Source of the DNA: Dactylonectria macrodidyma
Lineage: Eukaryota > Ascomycota > Sordariomycetes > Hypocreales > Nectriaceae
Assembly: GCA_020744425.1 (NCBI GenBank)
Contig: JAGMUV010000002.1
Span: 4,322,501-4,386,500, forward strand
Length of the DNA: 64,000 bases
Reading direction: 5' to 3'
Under the pieces are notes generated by a model, which worked only from the letters and a program-made list of their open reading frames with translations, did no database searches and was not told the DNA's origin. Numbering within the stretch: position 1 is the first letter of the stretch; each line of letters opens with the position of its first letter. This document shows, piece after piece, positions 1 through 12,200 of this stretch. A program made the translations under genes and the position numbers.

Positions 1-964
1 AAAAGAAAAAAAAAAGAACAAGAAAAAAGAATAAGACGGAATAGCGAAGAGGACTTGGTGTGGTTCAAGTCGTTGATACAATCTAATGGAGGCGCCAACA
101 GCTAGCTGTAGGCATAATTGATTGATGAATTGACCAGTGACAAGAACGACAATAATGAGGCAAGATGCGTTTCCAAACAGGTGACGATACATTGACAAGG
201 AATGATGAGCCTTGAGTGAGGTGATGGATGGCTCGAGGCACACAAAGGCACGAGACGGGTTGGGTGCGCACATGATGGCCATGCCTGCTAGACTCGTCAT
301 GGCTGCTCTACCCATGCCGTGTCTGAACCTGCGTGCGTAGTGCGCTGTGCGCTGTAAGTTACCTTACCTGCAGGCTGGCAGTGTAAATATCCATGGTGAA
401 GCCCGAGCTGTTAGTGCATCGAGAGGGTCCATGGAACATGGTCTAAAAGGCTTGGTCAGAGCCTCGCCTCCACTGTCGTCTTTGACCACCAGGGGTACTG
501 ACTGGCGTTGGCTTCGGCTTTTGCGGTGATGGATGATGAATTGGTTCTTTTGCCTTCTTTTGCTTTATTTTCCATTATCGGAACTGTCCGTGTGTGTGTG
601 TGCGGGGGCATGTTGTGCTGACTTGAACTGCGCTTCCATGGCTTGGTCATGCTCATGTGTATACGCCTGCCTTGCCCAAAAGTCACTTGCGAATACAGGA
701 TACAGGCTGCTGCTGCGACTGGGTTCACCACCTTGTCAACCTCCCGACCGGCTTACCGACGTACATATTCGCACAGGTCTTCCTAGGTACTTGCCTAGGG
801 TACATAATTAAATACCTACTACTACTCTGAACACATGCCCTTTGTTATTATTAGCCCAAGGGTCTACCAGCGAGCGAGCAAGCATGCATGCGTCTCTCCG
901 TTCGTTCTTTCGTGTGTTCAGTTGGCACCGTGTTTGGAGGGGCCCCTGGGGCTCGGTTGCTCCT

Positions 965-982
965 GGGCTGGGCTGGGCTGGG
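965..982 (+). repeat. GGGCT pentamer run, potential G-quadruplex
   Basis: Four GGG tracts separated by CT occur in succession, fitting the G3-N2 quadruplex pattern. GG tracts and further GGGA/GGGG blocks follow. Folding is inferred from the pattern only. Confidence 0.5.
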
Positions 983-2097
983 CTGGACTGGATGGCCTGG
1001 AACTGGGATGGACTGCACTGGGTTTGGAGTGGAACTGGGATGGCGCCTTGCGTTTTCGTTGTTCTGGCATGGGCCCGGGCTAGTCAAGAGCATGCTTCCT
1101 TTGTTTGCGCATGACCATGGCCATGGCTTTGTCTCTCAATTTTTTTTTCTGTCGGTCTCACTGTCGCTATCAATCCTTACCATGTCTCGCACCTTCGGGT
1201 CTGTCTGTTCCTGGCGTTTGCCCGCACCTTAGCAATGAATTCTAGGTAGGCAGTCTAGGTAGGTATTCCTGAAAAAGCGGGCGGCGGGTCGTGTCAGTGT
1301 AGGTAGGTGGGTGGTGTTGCTTTTTTCGCCTCGCCCTCCGTTTGGCTCGTTCGGCTCATTTGACTCTTTTGGTTCAGCTGGGTTGGATTCCGTTTGCTCG
1401 ACTTTTGTCTTTGCCGTGCGTGTCCCTGGTGCCCATGTCTGTGCCCGCCTCCGTCATGTCCCCTCTTCTCTCATGATTCCATTCCCCTCTTCTGCTCCAT
1501 CTTCCATATCATCCACCAGTGAGTGTGCATGATACTGTAGCCAGCTGCATCCAGCCAGCTCCCACCCACCCAGCTGCAGCCTCCGCTGAACTCTCTGTTC
1601 CGAGTCACTCGGTGCATCACTGCCGTGTGTCACATCCAAATCTGCTGTGGCCCAACTTCCGTCCCCCTAGTCTACATAGTTACGCTCCCTGAACCTGAAC
1701 CTGAACCCCGTCTAGTGCCCGCCAACCCGCTATTCTCTCTCCCGCTGTCTCTGTTCCGTCGTCCATCCCTCTACTGAGTCTACTCCACACTGTTGGGTTT
1801 CTTTTGGTCTCCCTCCCGAACTACATCCGGCCCCGGCTTGGCCGCTGCGGTCTTCTTCCGACGGGCGGCTGGCATCACCAACGAGGGGTGAGGGGTGAAA
1901 ATTGACTTGCCTGTCTACCTGCCTTGGCTCCCGGCAGAGAGGGAACAAGGAGCCTGGCCAGAGCCCAGAGCAGACACTTGTCTACCTAGACCCGACAGGG
2001 TCCGTCGTTCATCGTCGACCCGGGCAAACAGCTCCAGCCCACACCTACGGTTTCCCAAGTCCACACCTACAGCGGCTTACACACACCTTACCGTTAG

Positions 2098-2131
2098 AAT
2101 CAGACTCAGACTCAGACTCAGACTCAGACCC
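2098..2131. repeat. AGACTC hexanucleotide microsatellite
   Basis: About five tandem copies of the hexamer occur in non-coding DNA upstream of the RING gene. Confidence 0.8.
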
Positions 2132-2569
2132 AGTAGGTACACCTGCCGTCTGCCTGCCCCCTCGTCTGTCTCGCCTCGCACGCCTCGCACCTGCCGCGCC
2201 GCCGCCGCCGCCTAGGAGAGACAAGCACGCCCATGTCCACGCCTACCTACTGCGTACGCCCGCGTCTACTCCCACCCAGTTGCAGTACGCCTGCTTGCCT
2301 GGACGGAGCGAGAGCCCTCCTCTGTGCATAGGTCCCGTCCATTCCACGCCTACCTTAAGATAGGTACCTTACCTTAGACCAGGTTTTCCAGCTCGGCCAG
2401 GCCCAGCCCACGACGAACAAACACTGTGAACTGCTGGATGCCGCCCGAGCCTGTCCCTGCAGCCAAGCAAGCATCATCACCAGGCCCAGTTCCAGCTTAG
2501 TCCTACAAGACGTGGCATTCGCTTTTTTTGATTTTGTGTGCATTTCGCTCGTGCCTCTCCTTTCTCTCC

Positions 2570-2660
2570 TTCTCTCTCATCCCCCCGCTCGTCTCCCGTC
2601 TCTCGTCTCCCGTTTCTCGTCTCTCGTCTCCCGTCTCTCGTCTCTCGTCTGTCGCTTGTC
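2570..2660 (+). repeat. CT-rich imperfect tandem repeat (GTCTCCC/GTCTCTC)
   Basis: Roughly ten imperfect copies of TCTCGTCTCC-like units make a nearly pure pyrimidine tract about 600 bases upstream of the RING start codon. Such tracts are common in the promoters and leaders of filamentous fungi; a promoter role here is inferred. Confidence 0.6.
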
Positions 2661-3237
2661 GGCTTGTGCTGGTTTCTTCCTCCTAATTTCCACTCCCACT
2701 CATGCCCTCTCGTGGCGTCGGCTACAGTTCGCAGCCTGAACGCTCTTCGACGCTTCCTCACCCCCCGGACGCCGCTAGAACCCACCGTCATCGTCATCGG
2801 CGCTATCGCCAGACCCCGATAACGAACGACAACCCCTCCTCGTCCGCCGTCTCCGCCTCTCTCTCCCCTCCAACCAACTCCTCGTCTCGGACTCTGGGGC
2901 CTCTGTTCCCATGACCGCGACCCTCCGTGTTTCCCGATCATTTTTCTGTGATCCAGCGCTCCCCCGATAGTCTTAGTCCAGCACTGCTCTTAGGAAAAGA
3001 TACGAACCTTGCCATCGCTTGTCATCGCCAAGCTACCTCTCTGTTTCTCCACCCGCCTCTCTATCCATCGCCTCCTCCGTTCCCATTTGAACCACTCCCA
3101 CCTACCGCTACATTCGCCGTCCTCACCGTCCTCGTCTTGTCAGAAATAATATATCGAACATAAAGTCTGCGTCAGGTCGGGTCCCGCTCGCCTCGCTTGC
3201 TCAGACACGAACTCGTCAACCGAGTCGGTTGCCCGTG

Positions 3238-5458
3238 ATGGATCCCATGGACTACATTTTACACAACCATCCACGGTCTGCCGCTCACTACGAACCCATT
3301 CATGCAGCTTCCGGGCCTTGGATGCCTCACCCCCTACCTTCGCCCGCCTACCCGTGGCAGTCTCACGGACAAGGCGTGCCTCAATCATATCCTCATCATC
3401 CCCTTCAACCTGGAATCCCCATTCCAGGCTCGGATCCATTCCAGCTCCCCCCAAACGGAGGTTTGCCTCCACCGGTGCCGGGCTATCACGGTGGCCCGTC
3501 TCAAGATGCCTTTGTTGGTGCTATGCCGACCCGACACTTTCACCATTCGCCGCACCGCTTCTCTGCTCCTCCCGGAAACCTTACGGTGCCGGGGAACCAC
3601 TTCGGCCCTCATGGAAATGTAAACGATGGGGCGTTTGCCAACCAAGGACCCGGGGGACGATCTCTAGGTTTTCAACCACCTGTCGGCATGGGAATACCAC
3701 CAGCCGGCAACAACTCCGACCCTCATTCACTGCCTCGGCCGCCGTTTTCATTAAACGAAGTCTCAGCAAACAGCTACTCCCACAGCAGCCACCAGCTTTG
3801 GGTTCCTCCAGCACCGTCTCTTGGACCTTTCAACCCAACGCAGACTCGACGAACTCACTTCCCCTCATCTTCTGCGTCTTCGAGACCGCATCGCGAAGTG
3901 AACTCCCCTAATAGTAAGTCTGCATACTCTAGCGCGTATTTCTCTTGGTGCATAGCTACACAAGCGTGAGAGCTGCGAAACCCTCCCCGGTACTCGTGTG
4001 TTTTCTGTCTTGTTTTTCTGTCGCTGACACAGCTACAGGACCATCTCAGTCTACCTCGTCATCTCGCCGCCCGCACCCTAGGTCACGCCGATCGATGTCA
4101 GCACGATTCTTAGCCTCGGATTTGAGTCGGGATGAAGAGGACGATGAGTTGGGGCGACAGCTTTTTCTCGATCACTTAATCCAAAGTTCAGCTGAGCCAA
4201 CAACAGCCTCCATGGACCATAATTCCGTCGATAATGTCCTCGTCCGACAGATTCAACTGGTTAGGGGTGCTGTGTCTAGCAAAATGGTCGCCTCCAAGAT
4301 GACGATACGGTCGCTGCAGAGTGTTGACATTGACGACTTGCCAGAGACCGAAAAGAGTTGGTGTTTCCGTTGCCATAGTTACAGACCACAAGTGTATTGA
4401 GTGCTAACTTCTTTTCAGCTTGCGTCATTTGCTATAATGACTACGGTGTCGAGACTCCCGAGGGTATCAACGAAGCTCCTCTTCGCCTCCCGAACTGCAA
4501 ACATATTTTCGGAGACCACTGTATCAAGAAATGGCTTGAGGACTCTGATAGCTGTCCCTACTGCCGTGACAAGCTCCATGCGGAGCCCAAGCAGCATGGT
4601 TCGTCAGCTAGGGCATTTATGAATATGATGAGAATGCGGGCGGGCAATATCCCTCCAGGGTACGTATCTTGACACCATTTTAGGTTGAGAGCGCCTGATT
4701 TGGCTAACAATTTTAACAGAACTTCTCCGGATGAAGTTGTTAGGCGAGCCTTATCAATGTCACCTGCGGATGCAGAGGCTCTTCGATCCCGGCCGACTTC
4801 CCTGGGCGGCAGACGCTTACCTCCAGACGACGTGGCCGAGCAGCAACGTCGAACTCGACCACGCCATAGCAACTTCGAAACGCGAATTCCCAGCACTGCC
4901 AGTCAGTCTGTCTCATTCGAAGCTCAATCGACATCTGGCCCTTCGCCATCGGGACCTGACAGCTCAGCCGCAACCCACTTCGCGCGCACTTCTCAGCGAA
5001 GCGTTGCTTCGCAAGCTCCTACCCCAGGACAACGACGAGTCTGGCCGGTCGCAGCTGCTAGAGCACCGACAAGGAATCCTTCAAGTGTTTCTCAGCAGCC
5101 CGGGCCTGTGCAGCCATCAAATTCGATGTCTCCCTCGGCACCTAGCTTTTTTCCACGAGCAGAGTTCAGAAACATGATGGAAACTCCGGATATTTCACCG
5201 ACGGGTCTAGCACGGCAGCCATCTTCGTCGTCATCGTCTTCGTTGACGTCGGCGTCGTCGGTGTCGTCATCGTCGTCATCTGCATCGCCATCGAGACTCC
5301 CCAATCACTCGCAATCATCCGACACCGTTGCACGGGGAGGACAGTCAGACGATACGAATGCGCTAGGACTCCGATCGAACGGAGGCAATATGCAGGGAGG
5401 CTCCGGTGAGACCAACCAAATTCAGGCCGCCCAGAACAACAGAAACCGGCCTTGGTGA
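3238..5458 (+). CDS. RING-H2-type zinc finger protein, probable E3 ubiquitin ligase
   Basis: Four exons fit by phase: 3238-3913, 4039-4356, 4419-4659 and 4720-5458, giving 657 residues. The introns end in CAG or TAG-type sites, and the second has a GCTAAC branch site. Residues 1-330 are rich in Pro, Gly, Ser and His. A RING finger spans about 333-380 (CVIC, then NCKH, then CPYC). The last 250 residues are Ser/Gln-rich, with a long serine run near 5223-5285. RING proteins of this type recruit E2 enzymes to ubiquitinate targets; the substrate is unknown. Position 5 of the metal ligand set is Gly instead of the usual His/Cys, with a His two residues later (CKHIFGDHC). The start was chosen at the first ATG of the open frame. 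The function is inferred from the finger alone. Confidence 0.8.
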
Positions 5459-6488
5459 AGTGCGACACGATTACCAGGGCGGAAGACAACACGAGGATCA
5501 GAACTGCGGATAGAGGCAACTTGGCGAACGACGCGAGTGGCAGCCTTGCATCACGTGGATATTATTGACTCCCCACTGGCGTTTAATATGACTGTCGAGG
5601 TGACTGCGCGGACGACCTGAGGGCCTAGGGGTACGAGGTCTCGACAATCGAAAGCTACGGATATGCGCCTAGATCCCGCGTGCCGGCTGGTACAAGATTT
5701 GATACCATGAAATAGGATGGACTGCGAGTTAGAGCACATACGGCAACTTAGGGATCGATTCGGAGGGTTCACACGGTACGGCGTTGGATTTAGCAATGCA
5801 GGGCAATGCAGGATTTTTGATGTAAATTGCACAATGGCTTTTCTTGCGAGGTTTTGGTGGTGCCAACTACAGCAACCCCTAGCACAGGGGTCGGATGGAT
5901 AGCTGTCCTATAACAGGAGCGTAATTAGCGATAATTGCACAACACAAGAAGCAACGCATCCTCTCCGTCATTGATCCATAATTAATATCTCTAGGCGCAT
6001 CCACGAGCGAAACAAAGTCCGCCCTCCACTCCAACGTCCACCGCCCGGTCCATTCTCCTTCACATTCATGGGACGATGCCTCGAATGGAGTTCCAATACG
6101 AGCTAGCACACGATGATGGTTGTATCATATCGGCTAAGCCTCATTGGTGCAGACGAAGCCCCCCGGACCGGGATTTATGATTATGCCAGAGGAGTCCGTT
6201 GGATCGGCGAATCTTCAAGACCGATCGGACGCTTCGAAGCCGTGTCGTTAATTGGGGCATGGAGACGACTCTCAAACACGAAGCGTCTCCCGGCAATACA
6301 CGCTGCACGAGGTCCAAGTCGGGCGAATCGCTTAAAGTCGAGACATCCCGTGGCATCCTGCCGGGCCATTTAGATCTTCAGCGGCCACACTTCTGCTGTC
6401 GCCCGTGTTTCATGTTGCAACTCTTTCTGACTCTCATCTCAACACCACCCCCCAACCCTCTCAATTCAAAACAAAGACAAAGGCGACT
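5459..6488. other. Intergenic region between RING and P450 genes
   Basis: About 1 kb holds the 3' end of the RING transcript and the P450 promoter. I see no coding region, RNA gene or repeat in it. Confidence 0.6.
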
Positions 6489-8218
6489 ATGGCGTTTCCC
6501 TGGGAGAACATCACGGGGGGCGCTTTCGCGAGTACCTTGCTTCGCGCCTGGGCCCAGGACAAGTGGTCGAGATGGTCTCTGATCGGGTCCTTCACTATGA
6601 TGTGGATGGTGGGTCTGATGCTGTGGGTGATCTGGGCCCTGTGGGTGTATCCTATATTCGTATCGCCTCTGCGGCATCTCCCCGAGCCCACGAACAATCA
6701 CTGGCTGTTTGGTCAGGGCAAGCGGATTTTTGCTGAACCTTCGGGCATACCGATGCGAGAGTGGTAAGTTGGTCCCAGTGCGCTGTCCCAGTGTACAACC
6801 CAAGTGTGCCGTAACTCCTTGTATCTCGAAATACTTAAGATAAATGCGGTAGGGTGAACAATATCCCCCACAACGGCATCATACGGTATCGCGGCCTCCT
6901 CAATCAGGAACGCATCCTTGTCGCCTCGCCCAAGGCATTGGCCGAGGTGCTGGTCACCAACAATTACGCATTCGCCAAACCATCACAGGTCCGATGGTCT
7001 CTCGGTCGCATCCTCGGTGTCGGCGTTCTGCTGGCGGAAGGCGAGGAACACAAGATGCAGCGACGCAGCCTGACGCCGGCCTTTGCCTTCCGGCACGTCA
7101 AGAACCTGTATCCTGTGTTTTGGCGAAAGGCCCGCGAGGCAACACAGGCCATGACGGCTGAGTTTGGCACCCAGGGCGAGACGGACGCTGAAGTCATGTC
7201 GTGGGCGTCGCGTGCAACGCTGGACATCATCGGCGTCGCGGGTATGGGCACTGATTTCGGGGCAATTCGCGACGAGAATAGTCTCCTCGCCAAAACATAC
7301 CAGAAGGTCTTCAAACCCTCCAGGCAGGCCCAGATCCTGGCGGTTCTCGGCTTCTTCGTCCCTACTTGGCTCCTCACAGCACTGCCGGTCCGTCGCAACG
7401 AGGACATCAACGACGCCGCCAATGAGATTCGCGCCGTGTGCCGAGATCTCATCAAGCAGAAAAAGGCCAATATTGCCAACAAGGAGCAGCCTGATGTCGA
7501 TATTCTCTCCGTGGCCCTCGAGAGTGGCGGCTTCTCGGATGAGAACCTTGTCGACCAGCTCATGACCTTCCTCGCCGCTGGGCATGAGACGACTGCCTCG
7601 GCTATGACCTGGGCCATCTACCTGCTATGCCGGTATCCCGAGGTCCAGCGTCGATTGCGAGGCGAGGTTCGCGAGAGATTACCGTCCGTTGACTCAGATG
7701 TCGACATTACGAGTCTGGACATTGACCATATGCCTTACCTCAACGCCGTCTGCAACGAAGTTCTCCGCTATTACAGCCCCGTGCCGGTCACGGTCCGCGA
7801 GACGGTTCATGATACGACCATTCTCGGCCACCCGGTCCGCCGAGGCACCCGCATCATGCTTGTCCCGTGGGCGACCAACTTCGACACCTTGCTCTGGGGC
7901 CCGGGTGCCGATCACTTTGACCCGGAGCGGTGGATGCCTTCGGCGGGCGGCGAAGGCGGCGACAGGAAGGTCACGAGCGGGGGCGCCAGCAGCAACTACG
8001 CGTTCCTGACGTTCTTGCATGGCCCGAGAAGCTGCATCGGCCAGAGCTTCGCCAAGGCCGAGTTTGCCTGTCTGTTGGCCGCCTGGGTCGGCCGGTTCGA
8101 CTTTGCCCTCGCGGACCCGGCGCTCGCGGACGAGACGAAGCTTGATATTAGGGGCGGTGTGACGGCAAGGCCCGCCAGGGGGATGCACGTCAAAGTTAAG
8201 GCTGTAAGTGGATATTGA
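6489..8218 (+). CDS. Cytochrome P450 monooxygenase
   Basis: Two exons (6489-6763, 6853-8218) join in phase through a tryptophan codon and give 546 residues, a normal P450 length. An N-terminal membrane anchor lies around residues 30-60 (WSLIGSFTMMWMVGLMLWVI). The I-helix oxygen-activation motif AGHETT is near residue 334. The K-helix ExxR reads EVLR, the PERF-like motif is FDPERW, and the haem loop FLHGPRSCIG places the axial cysteine near residue 486. All catalytic elements are present, so an active ER-bound haem-thiolate monooxygenase using NADPH-P450 reductase is expected. No biosynthetic cluster genes flank it, so the substrate cannot be inferred. I cannot assign the CYP family by eye. 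Confidence 0.93.
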
Positions 8219-9249
8219 TATGCGTGCCATATATATTTTGACTCTTGGTTGGGGCTCATGGACACAGAATGGGTCCATCGCTTGGGAGTGATAGGGCTGG
8301 GAAAGCGATTTGGCTTGGATATTGTAAGTAACAGATAGTGGAGTCTACGCGGTTTAGGAATATTGGGGCCTGGATATCTATGTAATTGATTGGCCCTCCA
8401 TAAATGCTTACTGTATCGTGTTGGTTGCAGTCAATGGCTGTCTCTGGATACCTTCGTGAGTAAGTTTGGCTAACGCTGGGAGGGGGGGCGGGATGGGCCC
8501 AGCGAGACAAGCTGCTGGTATATCCCGCAACCTTATGACGTGTTCCCCAGACACGGCGTCAAGAAGCACAACACCTGAAGTAGAGGGCATCGAGAGCATA
8601 CCAGTCGATTCCTCGTGGATCATGACACTGACGCACATGGTATAGGGTAAGTGACGACGGCCTGCACTGGTATTGGGCGTGGTCGGCGGGCGATAAGCGA
8701 TGGCCAAAGAGAGCGGCCATGGCACGTGTCCTTGCATGTGACTGCCAGCTGGCAATGGGGTGGAGATGACGCATCCATTGGACGATTGGACCAATGTGTG
8801 GCGGCCTGACGATTTAGGTGCGCCATGTCGTCGACTAGTATATTAGAACATCCTTGTCGAGCTCCCTCTTAGACCATTGCCTTCGCTGACTGAAATGGGC
8901 AATCGCATCCCTATGGCCGGTCACCAAACGATCAGTTCTCCTCCGAAGCCCTGAATCACAGGGTCGTGCATTTTTTTGTTTTTATTTTTCGTACCAGGCG
9001 CCCGCGTACCTAAGTTGCCACTTGCCAGGCCTCCAGGTCATCATCCGCTCCCAGCGGCAGATCCAATCTCAGCTCCACCTAATTTGAGCCAACGACAGGG
9101 CCTTAGCGCTTCGGTCAGGTTGAACGACCCCAGCCACCGCCAGTTTAGCGGGCCGGGACGACGGGGTCCCTCGGAGAGCTGATCCAGCTCCCAAAACAAA
9201 CACTTGTAAAACACCACAAGCGACATCGACACGCCGATAGAACGGCATC
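8219..9249. other. Intergenic region, leashin promoter
   Basis: This 1 kb between the P450 stop and the giant gene has no credible coding region. Poly-T sequence lies at 8970-8988. It presumably contains the P450 terminator and the promoter and leader of the large gene downstream. Confidence 0.55.
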
Positions 9250-12200
9250 ATGATGCGAGGAAACCGCGCCCGGAGCCCGGACGGCGATCGGCGGCGGCAG
9301 TATGATCCTCGAGACCCGCGTCAACCGCCGCCAGAGGACTCGTCGCGGCGCGCGATGCCTTCTTACAGCCACCCGCAACCCGAAGAATCTCGCCGCGCGC
9401 GTACACCCTCCCCGACATTCTCATACACCAGCTCCAGCGCCGATTCTCTGGTGGATATTTCGCGGTACAAGGACACCAAGCAGTTCGGCGGTATCTTGGG
9501 CACCTTTTTTCGTGCCCCGTCAGAGCACCACCGGCAGCGCCGCGCCGCCAAGAAGAAGCGGCGCGTTCTCTACTTTGGAAATTCGTCCTCGTCCTCAGTC
9601 AATTCAGATCTGGCGTACGGCGCCGGGTACATCAAAGGCTCCAAGAGCCGCAACTTTAGCCCCCGGAGCCGGAGGTCCTCACAAGAATTCCGGAGGTCCT
9701 CACAAGAATTCCACAGGCCTGACATGCCGCCACAGCAGCCTCCCAGGCGGGAGCGTGAACAGCCATCCAGGTACAAGAGGGATCCGGATGCAGAAATCAT
9801 GAACCTGGGCCGTCAGCTGTCTAACCTGGCAAGGCGGCAACACGAGGACGACCAGCGCCATTCTGGTCGGGGCAAAGCTGCTGCGCTTGGCGCGGCTGGT
9901 GCAATCGGTGCCTCCATGATGGCGTCTAAGTACGGTCGCCACAAGCAAGATAGCAGTCGGGGACTCGGATCCTCAAAGCCCCGGCGCGACTCTTCTGATG
10001 ACGATGATTGGGAGGATGCGTCGGATGACGAGACTTCAAGCAGCGATGGTGCGGACTCAGTGCTCGCATACGGCGGCCCTGCCACCTCGCAAGTGAAGCC
10101 ATCTAGAGTAGCCACTACTGCACCCGCGACTGCGGCCACAGCCGCTGCTGCTGCTGTCATGCCTGGCTTTCGCCCCAGCACAGACTCTCCCTCAGTCTAC
10201 CGCAGCTATGCTGATAAGAGCTCTGTCGTCGACCCTCGCCTCTTTGGTCCCTACAATTCATTGCGTGGGATGATCAATACCCCATGTGGCTTTGGGGACC
10301 TAGAACAAGCCTCACCCTATCACCGCTCATCGGCTCCAATCACGAGTGAGCGGCCAATCTATCCAGTTCCTCCTACCGATACGGCCAGGTTCGAGGCACG
10401 CCGGACCTCTGGCTCCTCCCGCCAAGACCTTCCTCACCACGCGCGACCCGCCCCTGTTCCGCTCCAGCAACCCATCCCCAAGACGCCCGTCTCTTCTAAG
10501 GTGTACAATGCCGAGAAGTTCGAGGACGTGAGTCACAAGGATGCTCGGCATTCTCGCCAAGAATCTGACGACAAGGGCTACTGGGGTGAGGCTGCGGCGG
10601 TTGGCCTTGCCGCTGCTGCTATCGGCACCGCAGTTGCATCTTCGTCCTCCCGCAAGAGTGAGAAACGAGAGCGACCTGAAGTCCGCGTGGAACAGAAACG
10701 AGACAACGACTCACGACGTTACCGAGACGAGGAGTACCAGGACTCTAAGCGTCGAGAACGAGACGAAGAGCGTCATCAGCGTCAGCAAGAAAAAGAACGC
10801 CTCATTTCCAAGCGAGACACCGACTCCACCAAGTATGCTTATGACCAAGACCTCAAGAGGTCTTCAAGATTTGATGATCATGACGATACCGTTAGCAAGA
10901 GAAAAGAAAAGGAGAAGCAGAAGGAAACGCAGATTGTAGTTATACCCCACCAGGAACCGGTGTCCCACAAGCGTCGTGGAGAGAAGATCACAGTCGAATA
11001 TGAACCGGAGAAACGCGTCGCTCATCGCAAGGAAGATGTTCGCGACGAGCGGCGAGAGCTTCCACCGTCAACCATGGCAGGCCAACAAGTTGTTACGGGT
11101 ACAAGCCAACCACCCACGCAACCGACAACCATGGTTGCGACAGTCGACCCATTCCAATACCAGGTTGCCGATGATACCTTCACGACACCAAAACTCACCA
11201 CTCCGCACACTACGCAAAGACCGCTTACACCGACAATTGTCACTGTGGAGCGTGAACCTAACTTTGACTACTCACCGCCAAGGCCTCCAACGACTGACAC
11301 TCGACTGAGCCGCAAGGACTCGTATGATATTGAGAAGATGATTGAGGAATACCGACAGGGAACACAGGAAGCGCCCCGGCAAAAGGATCCTCGAGAAGGA
11401 CATGAGTATGAAGAGGAGGCACACCAAGCCATGTCCATCTACGATCAAGCAAAGCATGCCACTATCCCCGTGGCTGCAGCTGCGTTTGCATCTGCCATCG
11501 CCGTCGAGGAGGAACGCTCCAGGGAGCAGCGCAAGAACAAGTCGTCCGAGGACAGTTCCCGGGATAGTTCTCGACCAAGAGACGTTGTCCAAGACGAAGC
11601 GAACAAGTATTATCGCGAGTCGGTGATCGCGCGCAAGATTGCCTCCGACGAGATTCGCTCTCGCAGTTCTTCTCCAGACCCCTCAGTGGTGGACAAATGG
11701 CGAGACAACTTCGTCGAGACCTACACAATTGCCACGCCCCCAGATATGGAAGACAAAGACACAAAGAAGAGCCCTTACGATGGCCCTGATGCGGACGTGA
11801 GAATTGACAACAAGATTTTCCCCAACGAGGAGAGTCGGTTCCGCAGCTCGTCAAGGGACCTTGAGACGCCAAGTTTCAAATCAAGAGATCCCTCTGCGGA
11901 GCGGGAGCGTCCTGTTCTTAACTTGGTGTATCCTACTCCGATTCCTAGCCGCGAGCCCTCACCGATGCCCGTTGCTAGGGAGACGACAAGAGAAGTTGAA
12001 GAACCGATCACCCAGCCTGAAGTGGATGACATTGTCATTGGACCCAAGGGCGAAGTCATGCATGTCATCCCCCCCTCAAAGTCTGTCAGTTGGGGCGAGA
12101 ACCAGACCAAGAGCTTCGAGGTCGAGAGCCCGGATGCTAGAAGTGACTCCGAGGGTTATATCCGTTCCGAGTCCTCTGAGAAGCCTCGCCCTCGCCTGAA

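Larger units (their letters stand above)
1..3237. other. Gene-poor leader region upstream of the RING gene
   Basis: I find no credible coding region. Open frames are short (under 155 codons), overlap on both strands and show no domain. The stretch holds low-complexity sequence: a GGGCT run near 965-985, an AGACTC hexamer run at 2098-2131, CT-rich repeats at 2570-2660, and several copies of a TAGGTAGGTACCT-like motif (784-802, 1231-1263, 1300-1311, 2357-2372). The last 600 bases are pyrimidine-rich, which fits the promoter and 5' leader of the gene starting at 3238. Confidence 0.6.

Noticed and set aside
2477..2941. A 154-codon Arg/Gly-rich minus-strand frame
   Set aside because: It is the complement of a CT-rich repeat tract and its composition follows directly from that repeat.
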